This document shows positions 1-4,815 of a stretch of 5,931 bases of DNA, piece by piece. The position numbers and the translations under genes were made by a program. Origin of the DNA: Ruminococcus sp. UBA946 (GTDB taxonomy: Bacteria > Bacillota > Clostridia > Oscillospirales > Ruminococcaceae); NCBI GenBank assembly GCA_002293295.1, contig DBCY01000190.1, forward strand, positions 1,463-7,393, read 5' to 3'. Every line of letters begins with the position of its first letter. Position 1 is the first letter of the stretch. A model generated the notes under the pieces. The model searched no databases, was not told the origin of the DNA, and worked only from the letters and a program-made list of their open reading frames with translations.

Positions 1-50
1 TAACAATTAACAATGGTGGTATACCGCCTGTGGCGGTATGAGTTAATGTT
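1..50. repeat. Palindromic intergenic repeat element, left copy
   Basis: This is an imperfect inverted repeat. The core ATACCGCC (21-28) pairs with GGCGGTAT (32-39) around a 3-nt TGT loop, and the outer arms ATTAAC (6-11) and GTTAAT (42-47) are also complementary. The left arm carries a 7-base tandem unit (AATTAAC) in part. Bases 1-25 match 5907-5931 at 24 of 25 positions in the same orientation, so it is a repeated element rather than a single-copy hairpin. It lies about 50 nt past the stop codon of the CoA ligase gene. The hairpin could act as a 3' end for that transcript, but no T-run follows it on the minus strand. It resembles REP- or MITE-like small palindromic elements. No transposase is present and the family is not identified. 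Confidence 0.7.
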
Positions 51-100
51 TTTTACCGGATGGTGTTGGCAAAATCCGTAAATTTAAATTTTTGGTGAAA

Positions 101-1405
101 TTAAGAATTCCTTAAATCTAAAATTCGCTTTGCCTTGCCCTGGAATCTTTCCAGCGATTTATGCTCGGCAAGGCTTACCTTAGTGTCTATACCCAGAACG
201 GTTTTCAGCTTGTCCCGTATGCTTTGCTGAAGGTTCTCCAGCTTTGAGAACTGTTCAAGCAGCGAACCGTCGGCAAGCTCAACCTTAACTTCAAGATAGT
301 CGGAATAATTCTTCCTTGTTATAATAAGCTGATAATGCGGGGCAATGTTATCAAAAGCCATGAGTACGGACTCAATCTGCGACGGGAACACATTTACGCC
401 CCGGATTTTTAGCATATCGTCCGAACGCCCCTTGATTTTATCCATTCTCGCAAAGGTGCGTCCGCATTCGCAGGCGTCGTAGTCAATACGGGTAATATCC
501 CGTGTCCTGTAGCGGAGCATGGGAATCCCCTCTTTTGTCAGAGTAGTAATAACAAGCTCTCCGGCGCTTCCCTTCGGTAAAATCTCACCGCTTGCCGGGT
601 CTATAACCTCGGCGTAAAAATGGTCTTCGTTTATATGCATACCCCGCCTGAATTTGCATTCGCCCGAAACGCCGGGACCCATAAGCTCGGACATCCCGTA
701 GTTATCGGTCGCGAAAAGGCTGAGGGTTTTTTCGATTTGGGTGCGCATTTCTTCGGTGCAGCCCTCCGAACCGAACAGCCCGAGGCGCAGGCTGAGGTTT
801 TCAAGAGCCCCCATCTCCTTTGCCAGCTCGCCTATATACTGAGCGTAGGACGGCGTAGAAACCAAGGCGGTAGCCTTAAAATCCTGCATAAGCATAATGT
901 TCTTTTCAGTGTTTCCGCTTGAAGTGGGGACGACGGTCGCACCCAGCTTTTCAAGCCCGTAATGGAGACCCAGAGCCCCCGTGAAAAGACCGTATCCGAA
1001 AGCGATATGGACAATGTCGTCCTCGCCGGCGCCCGCAGCCAGACAAAGCCTTGCCATGCAGTCCGACCAGTTGTCAATGTCATTCTGGGTATACCCGACT
1101 ACGGTAGGCTTCCCCGTCGTTCCCGAAGAAGCGTGAATCCGCACTATTTTTTTGAGCGGCTGACCGAAAAGCCCGAACGGGTAGGTATCCCGAATATCGT
1201 CCTTTGTAGTGTACGGGATATATTTTATATCGTCAAGGGTTTTTATTTTATCGGCGGTAACTCCCGCGCCGCAAAGTCTTCTGTTATAATACGGAATATT
1301 ATCCGAGCAGTATTTTACAAGCCTTTTAAGACGTTCAAGCTGAAGCTCCTCAAGCTTCTGCCTCGGCATCGTTTCAATACTTTTTTGAAAAAACACTTTT
1401 ACCAT
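101..1405 (-). CDS. paaK: Phenylacetate-CoA ligase (PaaK-type aryl-CoA ligase, AMP-forming)
   Basis: This 434-aa cytoplasmic enzyme of the adenylate-forming superfamily activates phenylacetate or a related aryl acid with ATP and CoA, giving aryl-CoA, AMP and PPi. Visible motifs are the ATP-binding P-loop SSGTTGKP (residues 93-100), the YGMSE motif (236-240), the YRTRD segment (299-303) with the conserved aspartate, the hinge GRSDDMLKIRG (326-336), and the C-terminal GKAKR (423-427) with the candidate catalytic lysine. A CECG pair (312-315) is usual in this family. Length is normal and the gene is intact. The ATG at 1405 fits the family N-terminus (the IETM..xxLE.LQ pattern at 10-22), although the ribosome binding site in front is weak (AAAG/GCGGG only). 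It has its own promoter at 1439-1467 and is separate from the rnf operon. In anaerobes such ligases accompany indolepyruvate:ferredoxin oxidoreductase, which is not visible here. The exact aryl substrate is inferred, not shown. Confidence 0.93.
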   Translation of the reverse strand: MVKVFFQKSIETMPRQKLEELQLERLKRLVKYCSDNIPYYNRRLCGAGVTADKIKTLDDIKYIPYTTKDDIRDTYPFGLFGQPLKKIVRIHASSGTTGKPTVVGYTQNDIDNWSDCMARLCLAAGAGEDDIVHIAFGYGLFTGALGLHYGLEKLGATVVPTSSGNTEKNIMLMQDFKATALVSTPSYAQYIGELAKEMGALENLSLRLGLFGSEGCTEEMRTQIEKTLSLFATDNYGMSELMGPGVSGECKFRRGMHINEDHFYAEVIDPASGEILPKGSAGELVITTLTKEGIPMLRYRTRDITRIDYDACECGRTFARMDKIKGRSDDMLKIRGVNVFPSQIESVLMAFDNIAPHYQLIITRKNYSDYLEVKVELADGSLLEQFSKLENLQQSIRDKLKTVLGIDTKVSLAEHKSLERFQGKAKRILDLRNS

Positions 1406-1438
1406 CCCGCTTTCTTTTGTGTGATTAGTATGTATTAT

Positions 1439-1467
1439 ATTATACTACATTTATTACGGTTGTACAA
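1439..1467 (-). promoter_or_regulatory. Probable sigma-A promoter of the CoA ligase gene
   Basis: On the minus strand TTGTAC (1467-1462) is followed after 17 nt by TATAAT (1444-1439), with a second overlapping TATAAT just downstream. This predicts transcription starting near 1432 and a leader of about 27 nt before the ATG at 1405. The -35 is weak (only TTG matches) and overlaps the 3' end of the small ORF at 1454-1564, where TTGTACAA (1460-1467) is palindromic. The -10 lies inside the motif AGTATAATATAATACA (1446-1431), which recurs at 1640-1626. Confidence 0.5.
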
Positions 1468-1564
1468 GTGTTTTGTAAAATCGTTTTAAACGTTTAGAAC
1501 TGAAGTTTCCTTTACGCTCATAAGGAATAAATTTCCCATAATATATCGCTTCAAAAATAGACAT
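1454..1564 (-). CDS. Small ORF, 36 aa, resembling a truncated DUF6809-type protein
   Basis: An ATG at 1564 follows a strong GGAGG (1574-1578) at 9-nt spacing and opens a 36-aa frame that ends in two consecutive TAA stops. The N-terminus, MSIFEAIYYGKFIPYER, has the I-x-E-x-[LI]-Y-x-G-x-x-x-P-x-E pattern I associate with small Clostridia proteins of the DUF6809 type, which are usually about 80-100 aa. The rest (KGNFSSKRLKRFYKTLVQP) is basic, and no continuation in another frame is visible because the next gene's promoter follows at once. It may be a decayed remnant that kept its ribosome binding site, or a genuine short peptide. It lies downstream of the ribbon-helix-helix gene on the same strand. 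Its function is unknown and the family assignment is from memory of the pattern only. Confidence 0.5.
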   Translation of the reverse strand: MSIFEAIYYGKFIPYERKGNFSSKRLKRFYKTLVQP

Positions 1565-1584
1565 TATGTATTACCTCCAAAAAT

Positions 1585-1613
1585 TTGACTTTTTCCGGAG
1601 AATATGATATAAT
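1585..1613 (+). promoter_or_regulatory. Strong extended -10 sigma-A promoter on the plus strand
   Basis: TTGACT (1585-1590), a 17-nt spacer, and TATAAT (1608-1613) preceded by TG at 1605-1606 give an 11/12 match to consensus plus an extended -10. The predicted start is about 1619-1620. It points away from every accepted gene, since all of them are on the minus strand, and leads into the hairpin at 1651-1688. The -10 sits in the left arm of the inverted repeat at 1607-1635. Confidence 0.65.
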
Positions 1614-1635
1614 ACAGCATGGATTTGTATTATAT
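1607..1635. promoter_or_regulatory. Inverted repeat over the plus-strand -10, candidate operator
   Basis: ATATAATACA (1607-1616) and its exact reverse complement TGTATTATAT (1626-1635) are separated by 9 nt. Each arm contains a TATAAT, one on each strand: 1608-1613 plus and 1634-1629 minus. The plus box has a good -35. The minus box, which would drive the small ORF at 1454-1564, has none that I can see. A dyad over a -10 is typical of a repressor site, and the half-site resembles the palindrome at 1851-1865. The binding protein is inferred, and AT-richness makes some of this likely by chance. Confidence 0.4.
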
Positions 1636-1698
1636 ATACTTTCCTTTGATGAGTGTTCCGGCTGACTTTTGGTGAAAGCGGAACACTCTTCACTTTTT
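1619..1698 (+). ncRNA. Candidate small RNA of about 80 nt
   Basis: The candidate is defined by the strong plus-strand promoter ending at 1613 and the hairpin at 1651-1688 with its U-rich tail (1689-1698), giving a transcript of about 80 nt. It is antisense to the region between the ribbon-helix-helix gene and the 36-aa ORF, and overlaps the last codons of the former by a few bases. An ATG falls exactly at the predicted start (1619-1621) and opens an 18-codon frame ending TGA at 1673-1675, so the transcript could instead be a leaderless micro-mRNA. No known RNA family is recognised. Confidence 0.35.
1651..1698 (+). terminator. Hairpin with U-rich tail, probable plus-strand terminator
   Basis: GAGTGTTCCG (1651-1660) pairs perfectly with CGGAACACTC (1679-1688) around an 18-nt loop. 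Two further pairs (1648-1649 with 1690-1691) lie beyond one mismatch. On the plus strand the stem is followed by TTCACTTTTT, an imperfect but usable U-tract. On the minus strand it starts 2 nt after the ribbon-helix-helix stop codon but is followed by ATCAAAGG, so termination in that direction looks weak. The long loop is atypical for an intrinsic terminator. Confidence 0.5.
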
Positions 1699-1833
1699 AC
1701 GTTCAAGTACTATCATTCTTATATATGCGCTAAGATTTAGTCCTTTTTCTTCTGCCTCGCGCTTTAATTCTTCTAACAATTCGGGACTTAAAAAGATAGA
1801 TACTTTTTCCGTATTGGTTTTAGGTTTTGCCAA
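1690..1833 (-). CDS. Small ribbon-helix-helix (Arc/CopG-type) DNA-binding protein, 47 aa
   Basis: The 47-aa product has the canonical ribbon-helix-helix layout. A short beta strand (KVSIFLS, residues 10-16) is followed by helix 1 (PELLEELKREAEEKG, 17-31) and helix 2 (LSAYIRMIVLERKK, 34-47), with the usual N-L-S turn between the helices. Such proteins dimerise, insert the strand into the DNA major groove, and act as autorepressors, antitoxins or relaxosome accessory proteins. No toxin or relaxase is beside it. The start is TTG at 1833, because an in-frame TAA lies two codons upstream. An out-of-frame ATG (1837) sits at the better 6-nt distance from the AGGAGG (1844-1849) but stops after five codons. 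The gene has a consensus promoter at 1859-1887 and a 15-bp palindrome over the -10, which suggests autorepression (inference). The frame and fold are clear. The biological target is not. Confidence 0.8.
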   Translation of the reverse strand: MAKPKTNTEKVSIFLSPELLEELKREAEEKGLNLSAYIRMIVLERKK

Positions 1834-1843
1834 CCATTAAACA

Positions 1844-1849
1844 CCTCCT
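1844..1849 (-). promoter_or_regulatory. Shine-Dalgarno AGGAGG deciding between two starts
   Basis: A perfect AGGAGG lies 6 nt before an ATG (1837) and 10 nt before the TTG (1833). Only the TTG frame encodes the ribbon-helix-helix protein. The extra four bases TTGG after ATGG look like a small duplication that pushed the original ATG out of frame, with TTG rescuing translation. Confidence 0.7.
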
Positions 1850-1850
1850 A

Positions 1851-1865
1851 ATATAATCATTATAT
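1851..1865. promoter_or_regulatory. Perfect 15-bp palindrome, candidate operator of the small regulator
   Basis: ATATAAT-C-ATTATAT has two exact 7-bp arms around one central base. It covers the -10 (1859-1864) and the expected transcription start of the ribbon-helix-helix gene, just ahead of its AGGAGG. Occupancy would block RNA polymerase. Autoregulation is the usual mode for such proteins, so this is the best candidate operator, though no binding is shown. Confidence 0.5.
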
Positions 1866-1887
1866 ACTAATAATATGCTCATGTCAA
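1859..1887 (-). promoter_or_regulatory. Consensus sigma-A promoter of the ribbon-helix-helix gene
   Basis: On the minus strand TTGACA (1887-1882), 17 nt, TATAAT (1864-1859) is a 12/12 match to consensus. The predicted start near 1852 gives a leader of about 20 nt with the AGGAGG close to its 5' end. Such a strong promoter on so small a regulatory gene suggests it is held down by repression. Confidence 0.8.
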
Positions 1888-1919
1888 TACCTTTTAAAAA
1901 TTTACTTACTACTTAATTA

Positions 1920-1951
1920 TAAAAACAAACGGACGGGGTAATACCATCCGT
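1920..1951 (-). terminator. Rho-independent terminator of the rnf operon
   Basis: Read on the minus strand, ACGGATGG (1951-1944) pairs with CCGTCCGT (1936-1929) as an 8-bp stem including one G-U wobble. It has a 7-nt loop and is followed by TTTGTTTTT. It lies about 65 nt after the rnfB stop, and the spacer before it holds a smaller hairpin (CCGGC 1976-1980 with GCCGG 1987-1991). It separates rnf from the small-regulator promoter immediately downstream. Confidence 0.85.
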
Positions 1952-2014
1952 GTATAAATCGTTATGTCGGTCTTTCCGGCTTAACTGCCGGTATTCGTTC
2001 CCGGTTCGTATTAA

Positions 2015-2848
2015 TTACTTCTGATTAACAAGAGCGATAAACTTAACGTCATAAACCGTGTCGCACTTGCGTATTGCCTTTGTGGGGCATACAGCCGCGC
2101 ATTCGCCGCAGGCTGTGCATTTGGCATAGTCAATCCGCGCAAGGTTGTCGGCAACGGTTATAGCCCCCTCAGGGCATTTCTTCGTGCAGATTTTACAGCC
2201 TATGCATCCGCTTGCACAGGTTTCCCTGACAATCTTCCCGGGTTCGGTAGACGAACAGCAGACGTCGATATGCTTCGATATGCCGCGAACGACGATTATT
2301 TGGTTGGGGCATGCCTTAACGCATAATCCGCAGCCTATGCATTTTGATTTATCGATTCTCGACAGGCCGTCCTTAATTATAACGGCGTCGTTGGGGCATA
2401 CCTTTTTGCAGTCGCCGAATCCGAGGCATCCGTGCGTGCAGGCTTCGCTTCCGTTATAAAAACGGTTTGCCGCGGCGCAGGTCTGTTTCCCCTGAAAAAT
2501 ATACTTGCTCTTGGTAGCGTTGCAGTCGCCGTTGCAAAGGACGACGGCTACCTGAGCTTCGACGGGGCTTGCCGCAATGCCCATAAGTGCGGAGATTTCC
2601 TCCATGCAGTCCGTACCCCCGGGCTTGCAAAGGTTAGGCGCGGCGGAGCCTTTCACGACGGCTGCGGCATATTCGGCGCATCCGGCATATCCGCAGGCGC
2701 CGCAGTTTATATGCGGCAGAGCATCATTGACGGCTTCGATACGGGGGTCGGTTTTCACCTCGAACACCTTTGAGGCAGCCGTAAGCAGAATCCCCGAAAC
2801 AAGACCTATACCTAAAAATATAAACAGCGGGAACAAATAAACTCCCAT
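2015..2848 (-). CDS. rnfB: Rnf complex subunit B, polyferredoxin electron-entry subunit
   Basis: RnfB accepts electrons from reduced ferredoxin and passes them into the membrane complex. In this 277-aa protein, residues 5-27 form an N-terminal membrane anchor. Next comes the Fe-S domain with CX2CX4CX16C (C49, C52, C57, C74). A clostridial-type linker follows with extra cysteines (C105, C109, C124), then four ferredoxin-like cysteine groups: C137/C141/C147/C151, C170/C173/C176/C180, C215/C218/C221/C225 and C244/C247/C250/C254, each with CP at the end. This long architecture is typical of Clostridia and much larger than the gammaproteobacterial RsxB core. The ATG at 2848 has a GGATGGTG-type site about 8 nt upstream. 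It is the last gene of the operon, 41 nt after rnfA and followed by the terminator. No expected cysteine is missing. Confidence 0.95.
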   Translation of the reverse strand: MGVYLFPLFIFLGIGLVSGILLTAASKVFEVKTDPRIEAVNDALPHINCGACGYAGCAEYAAAVVKGSAAPNLCKPGGTDCMEEISALMGIAASPVEAQVAVVLCNGDCNATKSKYIFQGKQTCAAANRFYNGSEACTHGCLGFGDCKKVCPNDAVIIKDGLSRIDKSKCIGCGLCVKACPNQIIVVRGISKHIDVCCSSTEPGKIVRETCASGCIGCKICTKKCPEGAITVADNLARIDYAKCTACGECAAVCPTKAIRKCDTVYDVKFIALVNQK

Positions 2849-2889
2849 AAGATTAACACCATCCTTTCACGGCGGAAAATTAATACCCT

Positions 2890-3468
2890 CTAGGAAAACA
2901 TCCCCGCAAAGCCCATAAAGCTTACCGAAACGATTGACGCCGCAATAAGCGTGGACGGAACTCCTTTAAACGTCGCGGGAATATCCGACGCGTCAATCCG
3001 GGAACGCACGCCGCTGAAAATAATCAACGCAAGGGTAAAGCCGAGACCGGCTCCGAGAGAATTGACCAATGATTTTAACAGACCGTAGCCGTTATCAGCG
3101 TTTAATATAGCTACGCCGAGAACGGCGCAGTTCGTTGTGATGAGAGGCAGATATACCCCTAAAGCCTTATAAAGCGAAGGGATTTTCTTTCTTATGACCA
3201 TTTCGGCAATCTGAACGAAAAGGGCGATTATAAGAATGAAACAAATACCCCTGAGGTAGTCAAGCCCGTTCGGCTCAAGTATGAATGTATAAATCGGATA
3301 CGTGCACAGCGTGGCGCTCAGCATAACGAATATTACTGCAAGACCCATCCCAAGGGCGCTGTCGAATTTCTTGGAAACCCCCAGGAACGAGCATATGCCC
3401 ATAAATTTAGTAAGCACGAAGTTTTCGACCAGCATTGCGCTCATCAGGATTATGAAAAGCTCTTTCAT
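2890..3468 (-). CDS. rnfA: Rnf complex subunit A, integral membrane subunit
   Basis: RnfA is one of the two homologous inner-core membrane subunits of the ferredoxin:NAD+ oxidoreductase. This 192-aa copy is the normal length and very hydrophobic, with about six membrane segments. The two symmetric half-motifs are present: NFVLTKFMGICSFLGVS (residues 16-32, C26) and TNCAVLGVA (112-120, C114). In the related Rnf and Nqr enzymes these cysteines, together with those of RnfE, hold an iron-sulfur cluster in the middle of the membrane. The ATG at 3468 shares its A with the rnfE stop (TAATG), so the two are translationally coupled. A GGAAGGGG stretch lies about 10 nt upstream. Intact, with no anomalies seen. 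Confidence 0.95.
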   Translation of the reverse strand: MKELFIILMSAMLVENFVLTKFMGICSFLGVSKKFDSALGMGLAVIFVMLSATLCTYPIYTFILEPNGLDYLRGICFILIIALFVQIAEMVIRKKIPSLYKALGVYLPLITTNCAVLGVAILNADNGYGLLKSLVNSLGAGLGFTLALIIFSGVRSRIDASDIPATFKGVPSTLIAASIVSVSFMGFAGMFS

Positions 3469-4145
3469 TATAACGTTTCCCCTTCCTTGTTAAAAGTAGG
3501 GCAATTCAGGGCGTTCGGGCAGTTTGCGCACCCGACGGTCTGAGGCGGCTTTTTATTTGCTATTTTGTTTATAACGGCTATAATAACGCCGAGTACGAAA
3601 AATCCTCCTGCCGGCATGATAAAAACCGTAAGCGTTGCGGGAAGATGAAGGTTTATCCCCATCCATGCGCCTGTCCCGAATATTTCACGCACGCTTCCCA
3701 TTAAAAAGAGCGTTAACGTAAAGCCGATTCCCATTCCGATGCCGTCAAGGACGGAACGCGCAACGCCGTTTTTTGAAGCGAACGCTTCGGCGCGTCCCAA
3801 GATAATGCAGTTCACCGTAATAAGGGGAAGGAACAGCCCCAGACTGCTGTAAAGAGCCGGAACATATCCTTTAAGCAGGAATTCAATCAAGGTGACAAAT
3901 CCCGCGATTATGACAATATAGCACGGAAGGCGGACTTCTTTCGGGATTACCCTGTTAAGAAGGGAGATAACGGCGTTTGAACAGACAAGGACAAATGTCG
4001 TCGCAAGCCCCATTCCGAGACCGTTCGAAGCCATTGTCGTTACGGCGAGCGCGGGGCACATTCCGAGAAGAGACACCAGAACGGGATTTTCCTTTATGAT
4101 GCCTTTGATAATTTCATAAGCATGGCTTACCTGTTTTTTAGCCAC
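3468..4145 (-). CDS. rnfE: Rnf complex subunit E, integral membrane subunit
   Basis: RnfE is the homologous partner of RnfA, a roughly six-helix membrane subunit. Counting from the GTG start it has 225 aa, with the conserved LLGMCPALAVT (C30) and NCIILGRAEAFA (C113) segments that carry the intramembrane cluster cysteines. I prefer GTG at 4145. It follows GGGGGGA at about 7 nt, gives the classic GTGGCTAA overlap of 8 nt with the rnfG stop, and yields the family-typical short N-terminus. An in-frame ATG at 4166 would add seven residues but has a poorly placed ribosome binding site. The C-terminal tail after the last helix contains GCANCPNALNCP (C206, C209, C215), a CX2CX5C group that could bind a metal or cluster. 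I cannot say how common this is in Clostridia. The gene is otherwise intact. Confidence 0.93.
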   Translation of the reverse strand: MAKKQVSHAYEIIKGIIKENPVLVSLLGMCPALAVTTMASNGLGMGLATTFVLVCSNAVISLLNRVIPKEVRLPCYIVIIAGFVTLIEFLLKGYVPALYSSLGLFLPLITVNCIILGRAEAFASKNGVARSVLDGIGMGIGFTLTLFLMGSVREIFGTGAWMGINLHLPATLTVFIMPAGGFFVLGVIIAVINKIANKKPPQTVGCANCPNALNCPTFNKEGETL

Positions 4146-4812
4146 CGGTATTCCCCCCCGCTTCATTTTCCGATGCCGCCAGCGCCGTTAAAACGGCGTT
4201 GTAAACCCCCTGCGACGAATAAGTCGCGCCGGTTACGGCGTCAAGCTCGAATCCGCTTTCCCGGGCGTTTCCGGCAAGTGCGGCTTTAAGCTCTTCTATT
4301 TCCTCCTTAGTCCCCCATACAGCTTTTGCTTCCCCGTCATTTACGGCGTTTTCAGTCGCCCCCGTTGAAGCGTCCGTTTCTGCTGTTCCGGCTTTAAGTC
4401 CGGTAAACTGTGAAAGGAAACCCTCGTCCTGAACCTTTGTACCGAGCCCCGGCGTTTCGTTCAAACCCAGAACATAAATTTTCTTTACGGAGTTATCCCC
4501 TCCGAAACCTATAAGCAGATGAATACTGTCCGAATTATAGCCGTCGGCTGTAATTTCATATGCGGTATTGCCGTTAAAATCCGAAATAACCGCCGTAACG
4601 CCTTCATATGCCTTAACGGTTCCGTCCTCATTTTTAAGTATTTCAAAACCGTCCGAAAAACCGTATATATCCTCAAGACCGGCAATGATTTCATCGGTGA
4701 CGATACCGGTGTTGTCCTTGTAGGCAGCCTGGTATGCGGCGGCTAAAAGCAGGCAGACAATTACGCATATCAGCACAAGAACCAGAGTAGGCTTGATTTT
4801 TTCCCTGAACAT
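4138..4812 (-). CDS. rnfG: Rnf complex subunit G, covalently flavinylated FMN-binding subunit
   Basis: RnfG is a membrane-anchored, outward-facing FMN protein that relays electrons within the Rnf complex. In this 224-aa protein, residues 9-30 form the single N-terminal membrane helix. The FMN-binding domain includes the conserved PGLGTKV (121-127). The flavin acceptor motif is DAVTGATYSS (191-200), where T197 is the expected residue that ApbE links to FMN. A second similar motif, DASTGATENA (147-156, T153), lies 44 residues earlier in a stretch rich in small and acidic residues that looks like an insertion relative to the usual layout. The ATG at 4812 is 3 nt after the rnfD stop. The nearest purine-rich site (GGAAAGGA) is about 14 nt upstream, longer than usual, so coupling to rnfD translation is likely. 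Confidence 0.94.
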   Translation of the reverse strand: MFREKIKPTLVLVLICVIVCLLLAAAYQAAYKDNTGIVTDEIIAGLEDIYGFSDGFEILKNEDGTVKAYEGVTAVISDFNGNTAYEITADGYNSDSIHLLIGFGGDNSVKKIYVLGLNETPGLGTKVQDEGFLSQFTGLKAGTAETDASTGATENAVNDGEAKAVWGTKEEIEELKAALAGNARESGFELDAVTGATYSSQGVYNAVLTALAASENEAGGNTGG

Positions 4813-4815
4813 AAA

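Noticed and set aside
55..79. CGGAT/ATCCG pairing downstream of paaK as a terminator
   Set aside because: The stem is only 5 bp with a long loop, and in the direction of paaK transcription it is followed by A residues, not T.
620..1489. Plus-strand open frames (620-922, 962-1489) and the minus frame 832-1083 across the ligase gene
   Set aside because: They lie in other frames of a clearly recognised, intact paaK, have no ribosome binding site, and their translations show no family pattern. The 962-1489 frame also runs through the ligase promoter.
1651..1688. The hairpin as the terminator of the ribbon-helix-helix gene on the minus strand
   Set aside because: It begins 2 nt after the stop codon, but no T-run follows it on that strand. 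The U-rich tail is on the plus side, so I assign it to plus-strand transcription.
1690..1833. The ribbon-helix-helix protein as the antitoxin of a type II toxin-antitoxin pair
   Set aside because: It lacks a C-terminal toxin-binding extension (it ends just after helix 2), and the neighbouring 36-aa frame does not resemble a known toxin.
1405..2015. tRNA, riboswitch or CRISPR in the gene-poor spacer
   Set aside because: No cloverleaf, conserved riboswitch core or regularly spaced repeats could be found. The visible structure is promoters, hairpins and two tiny ORFs.
2145..2840. Plus-strand open frames opposite rnfB (2145-2459, 2432-2773, 2577-2840)
   Set aside because: Their length is explained by the codon bias of the rnfB coding strand. 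The products look like noise and no promoter or ribosome binding site precedes them.
2849..2889. Regulatory structure in the rnfA-rnfB gap
   Set aside because: Only a short repeated GGTxTTAAT is visible in 41 nt. There is no convincing hairpin or promoter, and the gap is ordinary for an operon.
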